A DNA stretch of 12,112 nucleotides, taken from NCBI GenBank assembly GCA_017998735.1, contig JAGOCN010000024.1, positions 1 through 12,112 of the forward strand. The letters are read 5' to 3'. The stretch is from Giesbergeria sp. (GTDB lineage: Bacteria > Pseudomonadota > Gammaproteobacteria > Burkholderiales > Burkholderiaceae_C). Under the pieces are notes generated by a model, which worked only from the letters and a program-made list of their open reading frames with translations, was not told the DNA's origin and did not search any database. Every line of letters begins with the position of its first letter. Position 1 is the stretch's first letter. Made by a program: the position numbers and the translations under genes. This document shows positions 1-7,174 of the stretch, piece by piece.

Positions 1-350
<350 letters not shown>

Positions 351-363
351 TTAAATAGGGGTC

Positions 364-386
364 CAGCGCTTGTCTGGCAAGCGCTG
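364..386 (-). repeat. Perfect hairpin between groES and groEL
   Basis: CAGCGCTTG at 364-372 pairs perfectly with CAAGCGCTG at 378-386 around a 5-base loop. A second small palindrome, GATAGCTATC, abuts it at 386-395. In the transcribed (minus) direction the stem is followed by GGACCCC and not by a U run, so it does not look like an intrinsic terminator. It sits between two co-transcribed genes and could affect mRNA processing or stability. The GATAGC...GCGCTT...AAGCGC layout resembles dispersed intergenic hairpins I associate with Comamonadaceae genomes. That resemblance is from memory and has not been searched. Confidence 0.6.
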
Positions 387-413
387 ATAGCTATCAATTA
401 AATAGCGTTTTGA

Positions 414-704
414 TTATTTCTCAACAACCGCGAACAGGTCGTCTTCCTTCATCACCAGCAGTTCGTCGCCATCGACCTTGACGGTCTGGCCGCTGTACTT
501 GCCAAACAGCACACGGTCACCGACCTTGACGCTCATGGCAATGCGCTCACCGTCTTCGTCGTGCTTGCCCGGACCCACGGCCAGCACTTCACCCTGGTCG
601 GGCTTCTCGGCGGCGTTGTCGGGGATGAAGATGCCGGAGGCGGTCTTGGTTTCGCTTTCGATGCGCTTGACGATCACACGGTCGTTCAGAGGGCGAAGGT
701 TCAT
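414..704 (-). CDS. groS: Co-chaperonin GroES
   Basis: This is the 10-kDa heptameric lid of the GroEL folding chamber. The 96-residue product has the normal family length. It begins [16 protein letters not shown], carries the mobile loop [14 protein letters not shown] at about residues 18-31 that docks on GroEL (with its G-I-F hydrophobic contact), then the GEVLAVGPG strand at 38-46 and the [12 protein letters not shown] segment, and ends DDLFAVVEK. The ATG at 704-702 follows an AGGAG Shine-Dalgarno (716-712) at 7 bases. It is the first gene of the groES-groEL operon, placed behind a promoter with a HrcA operator, so heat-inducible expression is expected. Confidence 0.98.
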   Translation of the reverse strand: MNLRPLNDRVIVKRIESETKTASGIFIPDNAAEKPDQGEVLAVGPGKHDEDGERIAMSVKVGDRVLFGKYSGQTVKVDGDELLVMKEDDLFAVVEK

Positions 705-736
705 TTGCTAGCTCCTGGGTCAAAAAATAAACAGAA

Positions 737-758
737 AGCGCCTGAACATGCAGGCGCT
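737..758 (-). promoter_or_regulatory. Terminator-shaped hairpin in the groES leader
   Basis: On the transcribed strand an 8-bp perfect GC-rich stem (AGCGCCTG / CAGGCGCT, 6-base loop) is followed at once by a U-rich run, TTCTGTTTATTTTTT (736-722). This is the shape of an intrinsic terminator. It lies inside the leader, about 60 bases downstream of the expected transcription start and 20 bases upstream of the groES Shine-Dalgarno. It could be an attenuator, a 5' stabilising hairpin or a thermosensing element. The structure is read directly from the sequence; its function is unknown. Confidence 0.5.
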
Positions 759-800
759 GCCAAACTTGCCACCAAAAGATGCCGTGACCCGGCAGGGCTG

Positions 801-827
801 CTAGCACTCGTTGGTGTTGAGTGCCAA
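801..827 (-). promoter_or_regulatory. CIRCE element (HrcA operator) of groES-groEL
   Basis: The plus strand reads CTAGCACTC (801-809), a 9-base spacer (810-818), then GAGTGCCAA (819-827). The CIRCE consensus is TTAGCACTC-N9-GAGTGCTAA. Sixteen of the 18 arm positions match and the spacer length is exact. HrcA binds this inverted repeat and represses chaperonin operons until heat stress inactivates it. Here it covers the expected transcription start just downstream of the -10 box, the usual arrangement for repression. Confidence 0.93.
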
Positions 828-855
828 TGATAAGGGCGTTTGGCGGTATTTCAAG
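827..855 (-). promoter_or_regulatory. groES-groEL promoter, sigma-70 with sigma-32-like features
   Basis: On the minus strand, TTGAAA (854-849) and TATCAT (832-827) are separated by 16 bases; each differs by one base from the sigma-70 consensus. The -35 region extends to CTTGAAA (855-849), an exact match to the heat-shock sigma-32 -35 motif. Thirteen bases further is CCTTATCA, a partial match to the sigma-32 -10 motif CCCCATNT. The site directly abuts the CIRCE operator. Dual use by sigma-70 with HrcA and by sigma-32 is plausible but inferred. Confidence 0.7.
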
Positions 856-1125
856 GGCAGCCCTGCTGTTAAGGCCATTGCAGCGGGCATTGGGGCGCGC
901 GCGTCTGGTACCCAAGCAAAATCGGTTTCGGTCAGGGACCGTCCTACAATCCACGGTTTTACCGGCTCCGCCAGGCAGTGCGCAAGCCCCCGGCCACCAC
1001 CCTCCAGGCCAGCGTTCCTTCTTCGTTTGCTGGGGTGCTGCAGTGTTTTTGCGAGGGTGCCGGCCTGTGCTTTGTCAGGGCTTGTTCAGGCCTTTCCCGC
1101 TTTGCGTTAACCCAGAAATGTGTGA
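856..1125. other. Intergenic region upstream of the DUF2304-manC operon
   Basis: This 270-base stretch lies between the divergent groES promoter and the first gene of the plus-strand polysaccharide operon, so it should hold that operon's promoter. The best -10-like hexamer is TACAAT at 945-950, but no convincing -35 box lies 16-18 bases upstream. A weak inverted repeat (GGCCTG...CAGGCC, 19-base loop) lies at about 1062-1092. Short open frames cross the region on both strands, but none has a ribosome binding site or a recognisable product. I see no RNA gene or mobile element here. Confidence 0.5.
945..950 (+). promoter_or_regulatory. Possible -10 box for the plus-strand polysaccharide operon
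   Basis: TACAAT differs at one base from TATAAT and lies about 175 bases upstream of the first gene. The region 17 bases upstream reads TCGGTT, a poor -35 box, so any promoter here would need an activator or would be weak. This is offered only as the best candidate in the region. Confidence 0.25.
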
Positions 1126-1581
1126 ATGGTTTCTTTGCAATTGACCACTGCGCTGATGGGCATCGGGCTTGCTGCGCTGATTTTGTTGCTGGTGCGGCGC
1201 GACCACCTGTACCTGATGCATGGTCTGTTCTGGGTGCTGGTGGCAGCGCTGGCCGCCGTGCTGGGTGCCTGGCCCGGCCTGATAGACCGGCTCGCCAGCG
1301 TGGCCGGCATCAGCTACCCGCCAGCGCTGCTGCTGCTGCTCGCCTCAGTGGTGCTGTTCATCAAGGCCTTGCATTCGGACATGGTCAATACCCGCATTGA
1401 GCGCGACGTGCGCCGCCTCAACCAGCGCCTGGCCCTGCTGGAGGCCGATGGCGAGGGCCTGCTGGCGCAGCAGCAGCCACCGTCAGCGCCGTCGCCCGCG
1501 TTCCCGCCTGATACCCAGACGCCCGAAGTGCCCGCTTCGGCCCCTTTTGCTGTCGATTCCAACCTGTCTTCCGGTATATGA
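1126..1581 (+). CDS. DUF2304-type small membrane protein
   Basis: A 151-residue inner-membrane protein with three predicted membrane spans at about residues 5-22, 32-50 and 64-83. A charged helical stretch follows (NTRIERDVRRLNQRLALLEAD, 88-108) that could form a coiled coil, then a Pro/Ala/Gln-rich cytoplasmic tail. The order LLVRR, LxWLxxA, then the W-P-xL-xD-x-LA...GI-YPP junction (about 49-66) and LLLLASVVLF-K is what I recognise as the DUF2304 family. These proteins are often found beside glycosyltransferases in polysaccharide loci, and their biochemical role is unknown. An in-frame TGA lies at 1123-1125, so ATG 1126 is the earliest possible start; its ribosome binding site is weak. The stop overlaps the manC start (ATGA at 1578-1581), indicating coupled translation. 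The tail beyond residue 110 is longer than I would expect for the family. Confidence 0.82.
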   Translation: MVSLQLTTALMGIGLAALILLLVRRDHLYLMHGLFWVLVAALAAVLGAWPGLIDRLASVAGISYPPALLLLLASVVLFIKALHSDMVNTRIERDVRRLNQRLALLEADGEGLLAQQQPPSAPSPAFPPDTQTPEVPASAPFAVDSNLSSGI

Positions 1582-3113
1582 CCCTGGCCCTCGTTCCCGT
1601 CATCCTGTGCGGCGGCTCCGGCACACGCATGTGGCCGCTTTCGCGCGAAACCTACCCCAAGCAGTTTCTGGCGCTGCACGGGCACCAGACCATGCTGCAG
1701 GACACGGCCTTGCGCCTGCGCGGACTGGAAAACCTGCATGCCGATGCGCCGGCCGTGGCCGCGCCCATCGTGGTGTGCAATGTGGAACACCGCTTTTTGA
1801 CGGCAGGCCAGCTGGCCGCAGTCGGCATCCACCACCCGAGCATCGTGCTGGAGCCTGAAGGGCGCAACACCGCGCCCGCCCTGACCCTGGCGGCACTGCA
1901 GGCCGTGGCGCACGGCGCCGATCCGCTGCTGCTGGCCATGCCGGCAGACCACGTCATGGCGCAACTGCCGGCGCTGCATGCCGCCGTGCTGCAGGCCTGC
2001 ACGCTGGCCCAAGGCGGTGCCATGGTCACTTTCGGCATCGTGCCCGACCGGCCTGAAACCGGCTACGGCTACATCCAGCGCGGCGCAGCCCATGCCCATG
2101 GCGCCTTCACCATTGCCAGCTTTGCAGAAAAACCCGATGCCGCCACCGCTGCGGCGTACCTGGAAGCGGGCGAGTACCTGTGGAACAGCGGCCTGTTCAT
2201 GGTGCGCGCCAGCGTCTGGCTGCGCGCCATCGAAGACTGCCGCCCCGACATATTGCAGGCCTGCACCGAGTCCATGGAAAACGCCAGCCGCGACGTCGAT
2301 TTCATCCGGCCGCAGGCCGAAGCGTTTGCCCGCTGCCCTTCTGATTCGATCGACTACGCTGTCATGGAGCGCCTGCCCCGGCGCCCTGGGCTGGGCATTC
2401 CCGCCTGCGTGCTGCCGCTGCAGGCCGGCTGGTCCGACCTGGGGGCCTGGGACGCGCTGTGGGAACTGCTGGAACACGACAGCGCCGGCAACGCCAGCAC
2501 CGGCGATGCGCTGCTGCACGGCTGCAACGGCTCCCTGGTGCTGGCCGGCAGCCGCCTGGTGGCCGGGGTGGGCCTGAAAGACATGGTGGTGGTTGAAACC
2601 CCCGATGCCGTGCTGGTGATCGACAAAAACCGCACCCAGGACGTCAAGCACATCGTGGCACGGCTCAAGGCCCAGGGGCACCACCTGGCCAACAACCACC
2701 GCAAGGTGCACCGCCCCTGGGGCTGGTATGACAGCATCGACAGCGGCGAGCGCTTTCAGGTCAAGCGCATCGTCGTCAACCCCGGCGCCAGCCTGAGCCA
2801 GCAAATGCACCACCACCGCGCCGAGCACTGGGTGGTGGTCAAAGGCACGGCGCAAGTCACCAACGGCGAGCGCACCTTTTTGCTGGGCGAAAACGAATCC
2901 ACCTTCATTCCACTGGGCCACGTGCACCGCCTGGCCAACCCCGGCAAGGTGCCGCTGGAGATCATCGAAGTACAGTCGGGCAGCTATTTGGGCGAGGACG
3001 ATATCGTGCGCTTTGAAGACACCTATGGGCGCGTGCCTGCACCACTTTCCCCTGCTGCCTTGGGCCAAGCTGCCAGCGCACCTTTTGCAAAAACCCCTGA
3101 AGCCGTGCGCTGA
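1578..3113 (+). CDS. manC: Mannose-1-phosphate guanylyltransferase / mannose-6-phosphate isomerase (bifunctional)
   Basis: A 511-residue bifunctional cytoplasmic enzyme (ManC/AlgA/XanB/CpsB type). Its isomerase half interconverts fructose-6-phosphate and mannose-6-phosphate; its nucleotidyltransferase half turns mannose-1-phosphate and GTP into GDP-mannose. The N-terminal nucleotidyltransferase domain has the signature GGSGTRMWPLSR (12-23), PADH (122-125), FAEKP (182-186), WNSGLF (202-207) and GWSDLGAWDALW (284-295). The C-terminal type-II isomerase cupin begins at HRPWGWYD (378-385) and holds the metal-site histidines of QMHHHRAEHWVV (409-420) and the FIPLGHVHRLANPG segment (443-456). Length matches the family, plus a ~25-residue non-conserved Ala/Pro tail. 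The start is fixed by the ATGA overlap with the preceding gene and the immediate VPVILCGGSG motif. The next gene starts 5 bases after its stop. GDP-mannose is presumably used by the adjacent glycosyltransferases, or converted elsewhere to GDP-fucose, rhamnose or perosamine. Confidence 0.97.
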   Translation: MTLALVPVILCGGSGTRMWPLSRETYPKQFLALHGHQTMLQDTALRLRGLENLHADAPAVAAPIVVCNVEHRFLTAGQLAAVGIHHPSIVLEPEGRNTAPALTLAALQAVAHGADPLLLAMPADHVMAQLPALHAAVLQACTLAQGGAMVTFGIVPDRPETGYGYIQRGAAHAHGAFTIASFAEKPDAATAAAYLEAGEYLWNSGLFMVRASVWLRAIEDCRPDILQACTESMENASRDVDFIRPQAEAFARCPSDSIDYAVMERLPRRPGLGIPACVLPLQAGWSDLGAWDALWELLEHDSAGNASTGDALLHGCNGSLVLAGSRLVAGVGLKDMVVVETPDAVLVIDKNRTQDVKHIVARLKAQGHHLANNHRKVHRPWGWYDSIDSGERFQVKRIVVNPGASLSQQMHHHRAEHWVVVKGTAQVTNGERTFLLGENESTFIPLGHVHRLANPGKVPLEIIEVQSGSYLGEDDIVRFEDTYGRVPAPLSPAALGQAASAPFAKTPEAVR

Positions 3114-3118
3114 CAGCA

Positions 3119-4315
3119 GTGCGCAAGGTGGCCATTGATCTGATTCTGGGCGCAGACAGCATCTGCGCGCCCCTGACAGGTATCGGGCGTTATGCGCTGG
3201 AATTGGCGCGTGGCTTGCCGCAGCACCCCGGTGTTGAGCGACTGCGTTACTTTTCCATGGGTCGCTGGCTGGCGCTGCCCCAACTGCTGGCCGCTGAAGC
3301 AAGCACCGTCCCCGCCCCTCGGTCCAGTTTGCGCAACCGGCTGGCTGGCAACCGCGCGGCAGTGCATGCCTTTCGCTTGTTCATGCCCCAGCTGCAGCGC
3401 ATGCGCCTGAAAGACCAGGGTGACGCCCTGTACCACTCGCCCAATTTTTTCTTGCCGCCGTTTTCTGGGCGCACCGTCACCACGGTGCACGACCTCTCGC
3501 ACCACATTTACCCTGAATTTCACCCGCCGGCGCGCATCGATTACATGCGCCGCATGCTGCCCGACAGCTTGAAGCGTGCCAACCATGTCATCACGGTGTC
3601 CGAATCTGCCCGGGACGATCTGGTGCGCCACTTTGGTTATCCGTCCGAATGCATCACTGCCATTCCTTTGGGCGCAGACCCTGCATTTCGCCCGCACAGC
3701 GCGTCCGAACTTGCCCCTGTACTGGCACGCCTGGGCCTTAAGGCAAAAAGCTACAGCCTCTATGTCGGCACCATCGAGCCACGCAAGAACCTCGACCGCC
3801 TGCTTGACGCCTACGAAGCCCTGCCCGAAGCGCTGCGCCGCCACTACCCTCTGGTCATGGCAGGCAGTCCCGGCTGGCGCTCTGAGCACACGCACGCCCG
3901 CATGGCCCGCGCCGCCAGCGCCGGCTGGCTTCATTACCTGCGCTATGCGGCCCAGGCCGACCTGCCGGCGCTCTATGCTGGTGCGCGGCTGTTTGTCTAC
4001 CCCTCGCTTTATGAAGGTTTTGGACTGCCTGTTCTGGAAGCCATGGCCTCGGGCGTGCCAGTGGTCACCTCCAACGTGTCTTCACTGCCCGAAGTGGTGG
4101 GGGATGCCGCCCTGTGCATTGCACCCGAAGACACCGAGGCCCTGGTTGCCGCGCTGGAGCAGGGTTTGCAAGACGAGGCGTGGCGCAGTCAAGCTTCAAT
4201 CGCAGGCCTGAAGCGTGCTACCCATTTCAGTTGGGAGCGTTGCATCAACCAGACTGTGGACGTTTATCGCCAAGTCTCTTCAGGTTTATTGCTCTCTACA
4301 GGAGTTATTCAATGA
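3119..4315 (+). CDS. GT4-family glycosyltransferase (GT-B fold)
   Basis: A 398-residue cytoplasmic glycosyltransferase. The N-terminal acceptor-side half begins VAIDLILG and contains the G-IGRYALEL motif (21-29) and the VHDLSH motif (123-128). The C-terminal donor half starts at [15 protein letters not shown] (215-229), typical of the GT1/GT4 superfamily. It carries the EX7E retaining-transferase motif as E299-GFGLPVL-E307, followed by [12 protein letters not shown]. Homologues of this shape include mannosyltransferases of O-antigen loci; with manC directly upstream, GDP-mannose is a reasonable but unproven donor. The start is GTG at 3119, with a second in-frame GTG at 3128; neither has a strong Shine-Dalgarno, and coupling to manC five bases upstream is likely. 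The stop overlaps the acyltransferase start (ATGA at 4312). Base composition is intermediate (one sampled line 58% GC). Confidence 0.93.
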   Translation: MRKVAIDLILGADSICAPLTGIGRYALELARGLPQHPGVERLRYFSMGRWLALPQLLAAEASTVPAPRSSLRNRLAGNRAAVHAFRLFMPQLQRMRLKDQGDALYHSPNFFLPPFSGRTVTTVHDLSHHIYPEFHPPARIDYMRRMLPDSLKRANHVITVSESARDDLVRHFGYPSECITAIPLGADPAFRPHSASELAPVLARLGLKAKSYSLYVGTIEPRKNLDRLLDAYEALPEALRRHYPLVMAGSPGWRSEHTHARMARAASAGWLHYLRYAAQADLPALYAGARLFVYPSLYEGFGLPVLEAMASGVPVVTSNVSSLPEVVGDAALCIAPEDTEALVAALEQGLQDEAWRSQASIAGLKRATHFSWERCINQTVDVYRQVSSGLLLSTGVIQ

Positions 4316-5463
4316 GTCCCGCCGCATCACGCCCAGGTCCTACAGCGCATGCAGGTCTGTCAATGGAAATCCAGGTTTTGCGAGGCTTGGCGGTTTTCAT
4401 GACCTTTCTGGCCCATTTTCCAGGTGTCTATCCGCAATTTGATTTTTTGCTCAAAGCCAATTTCTGGACCGGAGTGGATTTGTTTCTGACTATCTCAGGT
4501 TATGTAATAGCCAAATCTTTTTTTCCACAAATGGCCCGTGCCTCCAGCCGTAAGGACCAACTCGCACTCACTGTTTCCTTCTGGATGCGCCGCGCCTACC
4601 GACTTTTGCCAGCTAGCATTTTTTGGGCCTTCTTGCTGCTTGTCGCTGCCTGGATTTACAATCGTTCCAACGTTTTTGGCCTGCCATGGGGAGTGCTGGA
4701 TGAATTCATGGCCGTGCTGCTTTACTCCAAGAATATCGCTGCCATTTATGCACCTACGTTTTCGCTGGGTCCTTATTGGAGTCTTTCGCTCGAAGAACAA
4801 TTTTATTTTGTTCTGCCATTGGTCATGGTTTATCTGCCTTGGCTACTAAAGCCTGTGATCTACATGCCTGCCATTGCTGTATTGACCCTGTTTCCCGAAA
4901 TTCTGGGCAAACACCATCACTTGTTCCGCTTCGAATCCTTCCTTTTTGGTATTGGCATTTATCATCTGCGGCAATCTGCGTATGCACGTCTCTTTGAGCC
5001 TACATTTTTATCTAACCGCTTGACACGGTGGATATTTTTGGGCTTTATTTTGTTCACTCTTCTGGTGGGTGTTCATGCGCTCAAAGATTTTTCAGGTCGA
5101 CCCTTCTACATCATGGTGGCTACGGGCGCGTTGGTGCTGGCTGCTACCTACAACAAAGGCTATATCCCTTGCGCTGGCTGGGGCGGCAAGTGCATGATTT
5201 GGCTTGGTGACCGCTCCTATTCAGTCTATATATGCCATATGCCTGCACTGCTGCTGGTGTATGAAACCATTTTTCGTGTGTTTGGCGTATATGGAACCCA
5301 GGCACTGTGGCAGCACGCTGCGCTGGCTGTAGCCGTGTCCTGGGGACTTACGCTGTGGTTTGCCACGTTCAGCTACCGTTGGCTGGAGCAGCCCTGGCAA
5401 CGACAGGGCCGTGCCAAAGCACAGTTTTATCTTCAGGTTCAATCTTTGCCCCAAACTTCCTAA
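4312..5463 (+). CDS. Acyltransferase-3 family (OafA-like) membrane protein
   Basis: A 383-residue polytopic inner-membrane protein of the acyltransferase-3 family, members of which move acyl groups (often acetyl) onto exported or lipid-linked glycans. Family marks are LRGLAVFMTFLAH (23-35), with the conserved Arg24 and His35, GVDLFLTISGYVI (54-66), WSLSLEEQFYFVLP (156-169), SYSVYICHMP (302-311) and the closing SYRWLEQPW (354-362). About ten hydrophobic spans can be picked out. There is no C-terminal SGNH domain, so it is the short form. The ATG at 4312 follows a strong AGGAG (4300-4304) at 7 bases and overlaps the preceding stop; the open frame continues upstream inside the glycosyltransferase gene but without such a signal. 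GC is strikingly low: hand counts of four 60-base lines gave 40-48%, against 78% for a manC line, suggesting horizontal acquisition. Its stop is 11 bases from that of the convergent acyltransferase. Confidence 0.93.
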   Translation: MSPAASRPGPTAHAGLSMEIQVLRGLAVFMTFLAHFPGVYPQFDFLLKANFWTGVDLFLTISGYVIAKSFFPQMARASSRKDQLALTVSFWMRRAYRLLPASIFWAFLLLVAAWIYNRSNVFGLPWGVLDEFMAVLLYSKNIAAIYAPTFSLGPYWSLSLEEQFYFVLPLVMVYLPWLLKPVIYMPAIAVLTLFPEILGKHHHLFRFESFLFGIGIYHLRQSAYARLFEPTFLSNRLTRWIFLGFILFTLLVGVHALKDFSGRPFYIMVATGALVLAATYNKGYIPCAGWGGKCMIWLGDRSYSVYICHMPALLLVYETIFRVFGVYGTQALWQHAALAVAVSWGLTLWFATFSYRWLEQPWQRQGRAKAQFYLQVQSLPQTS

Positions 5464-5474
5464 AACAAGAGACT

Positions 5475-6557
5475 TCAGCTTTTGTAAGCTCCGCGCAGCC
5501 GCAAAAACGGCCGCTCAATGGTGGTGTACGACAGCCCTGCCAGCGCCAGCGCCATCGGCAGCAGCACCATAAAATTGGCCAGCGCGTTCAGCGCCACTGT
5601 GTCAAAAGGCGTCCATACACCTGCGTAGCGGTGCATTGTGTACAGCAGCAGCCCGTGCCAAAGGTAAAACGAATAGCTCCATTCGCCGCCCCGTTCCAGA
5701 GCGCGCGCAAGGGGCGCGGGCCAAGCGATGCGTGCACCCACATAGCCCAGCACCAGGGCCGACCACACCAGTGCTTCCACCGTGCCCCACACTGCCCAGG
5801 CTGCCTGGCGCGGATCGGGCGAGAAATGGCTGGCAAAGCGCGCCTGCCAACTGGTAGCGGCCCACACCAGCGCCACGGCCAGTGCCAGCAACACGCGGCC
5901 ATGGCGCTCAAACCAGGCGCGGTGCTGCGTCCACAGCACCGCTGCCAGCATGCCCCACAAAAACTGGTCAAAACGCCCCACCAGCGTGGAATAAAACATG
6001 TGCGTGGAACGCTCTGAAACGCCATAGGCTGCCAGCTTCACCAGCGCCATCAGCGCGATCAGGCGCAGCAGGTAGGCAGCGCCCTCGGCGCGCACAAAGC
6101 GCGCCAAGAACGGAAACACCAGATAGAAGGTGAATTCGACCGAAATGGTCCAGGCGGCGCCGGTAATGAACGAACCCGAGGTGGGCGCCTGCCCGAGGTT
6201 GGAGAAAAAGACATACAGCACGTCGCCTGCTCTGAAGGTGTCTCGCCCGACCGAAATGGCAATGAAGAAAAAGAACAGAAACAGCGGAAAAATGCGCAAA
6301 AACCGGTTGCGGATGAAAGCGCCATAGCGAATTTCACCGCCCTGCAGACCAATGCACATGAACAAAAACCCCGACAGCACAAAAAACAGTGCCACCCCGG
6401 TGTGCCCTTCGGTGACAAGGCCAAAAGCCGCCGCATAAGGGGCGGGCTGCCACTGGCCGAAATAGAAATGGAACACATGAAAGGCAAACACCAGCACCGC
6501 CGCCAGCAGGCGCAGGTGGTCCAGCGCCGGTATGTGGGAAATGTTCAGGCTTTTCAT
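5475..6557 (-). CDS. Acyltransferase-3 family membrane protein (second copy type)
   Basis: A 360-residue polytopic membrane acyltransferase of the same broad family as the plus-strand one, but clearly different in sequence and high in GC. It starts MKSLNISHIPALDHLRLLAA. It has the Arg16...His27 pair (LRLLAAVLVFAFH), GVALFFVLSGFLF (54-66), TISVEFTFYLVFP (137-149) with the conserved Glu141, SFYLWHG (296-302) and YTTIERPFLRLRG (344-356). It probably O-acylates the polysaccharide or its lipid-linked precursor. I chose ATG 6557 because homology starts right behind it. No good Shine-Dalgarno is visible (GGAAAG lies too far upstream), and the open frame continues upstream to 6773 through the DUF218 gene as a shadow. 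It is the last gene of the minus-strand operon, 56 bases after the DUF218 stop, and ends 11 bases from the convergent operon. No terminator is recognisable at this junction. Confidence 0.93.
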   Translation of the reverse strand: MKSLNISHIPALDHLRLLAAVLVFAFHVFHFYFGQWQPAPYAAAFGLVTEGHTGVALFFVLSGFLFMCIGLQGGEIRYGAFIRNRFLRIFPLFLFFFFIAISVGRDTFRAGDVLYVFFSNLGQAPTSGSFITGAAWTISVEFTFYLVFPFLARFVRAEGAAYLLRLIALMALVKLAAYGVSERSTHMFYSTLVGRFDQFLWGMLAAVLWTQHRAWFERHGRVLLALAVALVWAATSWQARFASHFSPDPRQAAWAVWGTVEALVWSALVLGYVGARIAWPAPLARALERGGEWSYSFYLWHGLLLYTMHRYAGVWTPFDTVALNALANFMVLLPMALALAGLSYTTIERPFLRLRGAYKS

Positions 6558-6613
6558 GGCAGCGTCATGCTTTCCGTCGTGCAGTGTGTGTCTGGTTTTC
6601 CATGCGGTGGCGC

Positions 6614-7174
6614 CTACTGGGGCTGCGCTGCCCGGGCGGCCACAAAACGCAGGTGCGCGCCACTGTGGCCTGGCAGCACCCTGGCCTGGCGCAATGCGGC
6701 CATCTGCAGCCCGTAAGCCAGTTTTTCCCGCAGCCGCAAGCGCAGGGAGCCGCCGTAGCCGGTGCCCAGGCACCCCGCTGGTGCATGCCCCCAGACCCGT
6801 TCAAACAGGCGCTGTGCGCGCCACAGGTGAAAGTCGTCCGACACCAGCAGCAGCCGCTGCAGCCCAAGCTGCGCCGCCAGCGCCCCGCCCAGCGCCACAT
6901 TGCCCAGCGTGTCCAGGGCCTGCGCTTCCTGCACGATGTGCGCTGCCGCCACCCCCTGGGAATGCATGAAACGCGCCATGCAGGCGGCTTCGCTCAGCGG
7001 TGCATGCTGGTGCGCGCCTTTGGAGCGGACCAGCATGCCGCCTGTCACCAGCAGCCGGGGCGGCGCCACGCCGGCAGTTGTGCACGCCAGGTAGTAGCGC
7101 ACCGCTGTGCGGCTGCGGTGCCACTGGGTGCGGTCTTCGCCGCCCAGCACCAGCAGTGCCTCTGCGCCTTCCAT
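6614..7174 (-). CDS. YdcF/DUF218-family protein, 5' end uncertain
   Basis: A 186-residue DUF218 (YdcF/SanA/ElyC-like) domain, a family tied to envelope and polysaccharide processes but without a settled reaction. Visible marks are EALLVLGGEDRTQWHRS (5-21), RLLVTGG (40-46), PLSEAACMARFM (59-70) with Glu62, the QEAQALDTLGN segment (82-92) matching the family's E...T-x-x-N motif, and LLLVSDDFHLWRAQRLF (108-124) with His116. The chosen start is ATG 7174, which overlaps the TGA of the short upstream frame (TGATG); in-frame GTG and TTG codons just upstream are alternatives. No Shine-Dalgarno precedes any of them. Many family members have an N-terminal membrane anchor, missing from this start but plausibly encoded in the preceding frame at 7174-7371. 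The gene may therefore be frameshifted. The domain itself looks intact. Confidence 0.85.
   Translation of the reverse strand: MEGAEALLVLGGEDRTQWHRSRTAVRYYLACTTAGVAPPRLLVTGGMLVRSKGAHQHAPLSEAACMARFMHSQGVAAAHIVQEAQALDTLGNVALGGALAAQLGLQRLLLVSDDFHLWRAQRLFERVWGHAPAGCLGTGYGGSLRLRLREKLAYGLQMAALRQARVLPGHSGAHLRFVAARAAQPQ

Noticed and set aside
737-758. Hairpin as the true terminator of an upstream gene
   Set aside because: In the direction in which its U run works (minus), the only upstream transcription starts at the groES promoter itself, so it would end its own operon. Kept instead as a leader element.
1314-3302. A 662-codon open frame on the minus strand opposite manC
   Set aside because: manC on the plus strand has complete family motifs over the same bases. 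The minus frame is Ala/Gly/His/Gln-rich with no recognisable domain, a usual antisense shadow in GC-rich DNA.
4114-4311. Upstream extension of the plus-strand acyltransferase frame by 66 codons
   Set aside because: It overlaps the glycosyltransferase C-terminus and reads as a Arg/Gly-rich shadow. The AGGAG and ATGA overlap at 4300-4315 fix the start at 4312.
5477-5490. Small inverted repeat AGCTT-N4-AAGCT near the convergent stops, as a bidirectional terminator
   Set aside because: Only a 5-bp AT-containing stem without a U run on either side; too weak to call.
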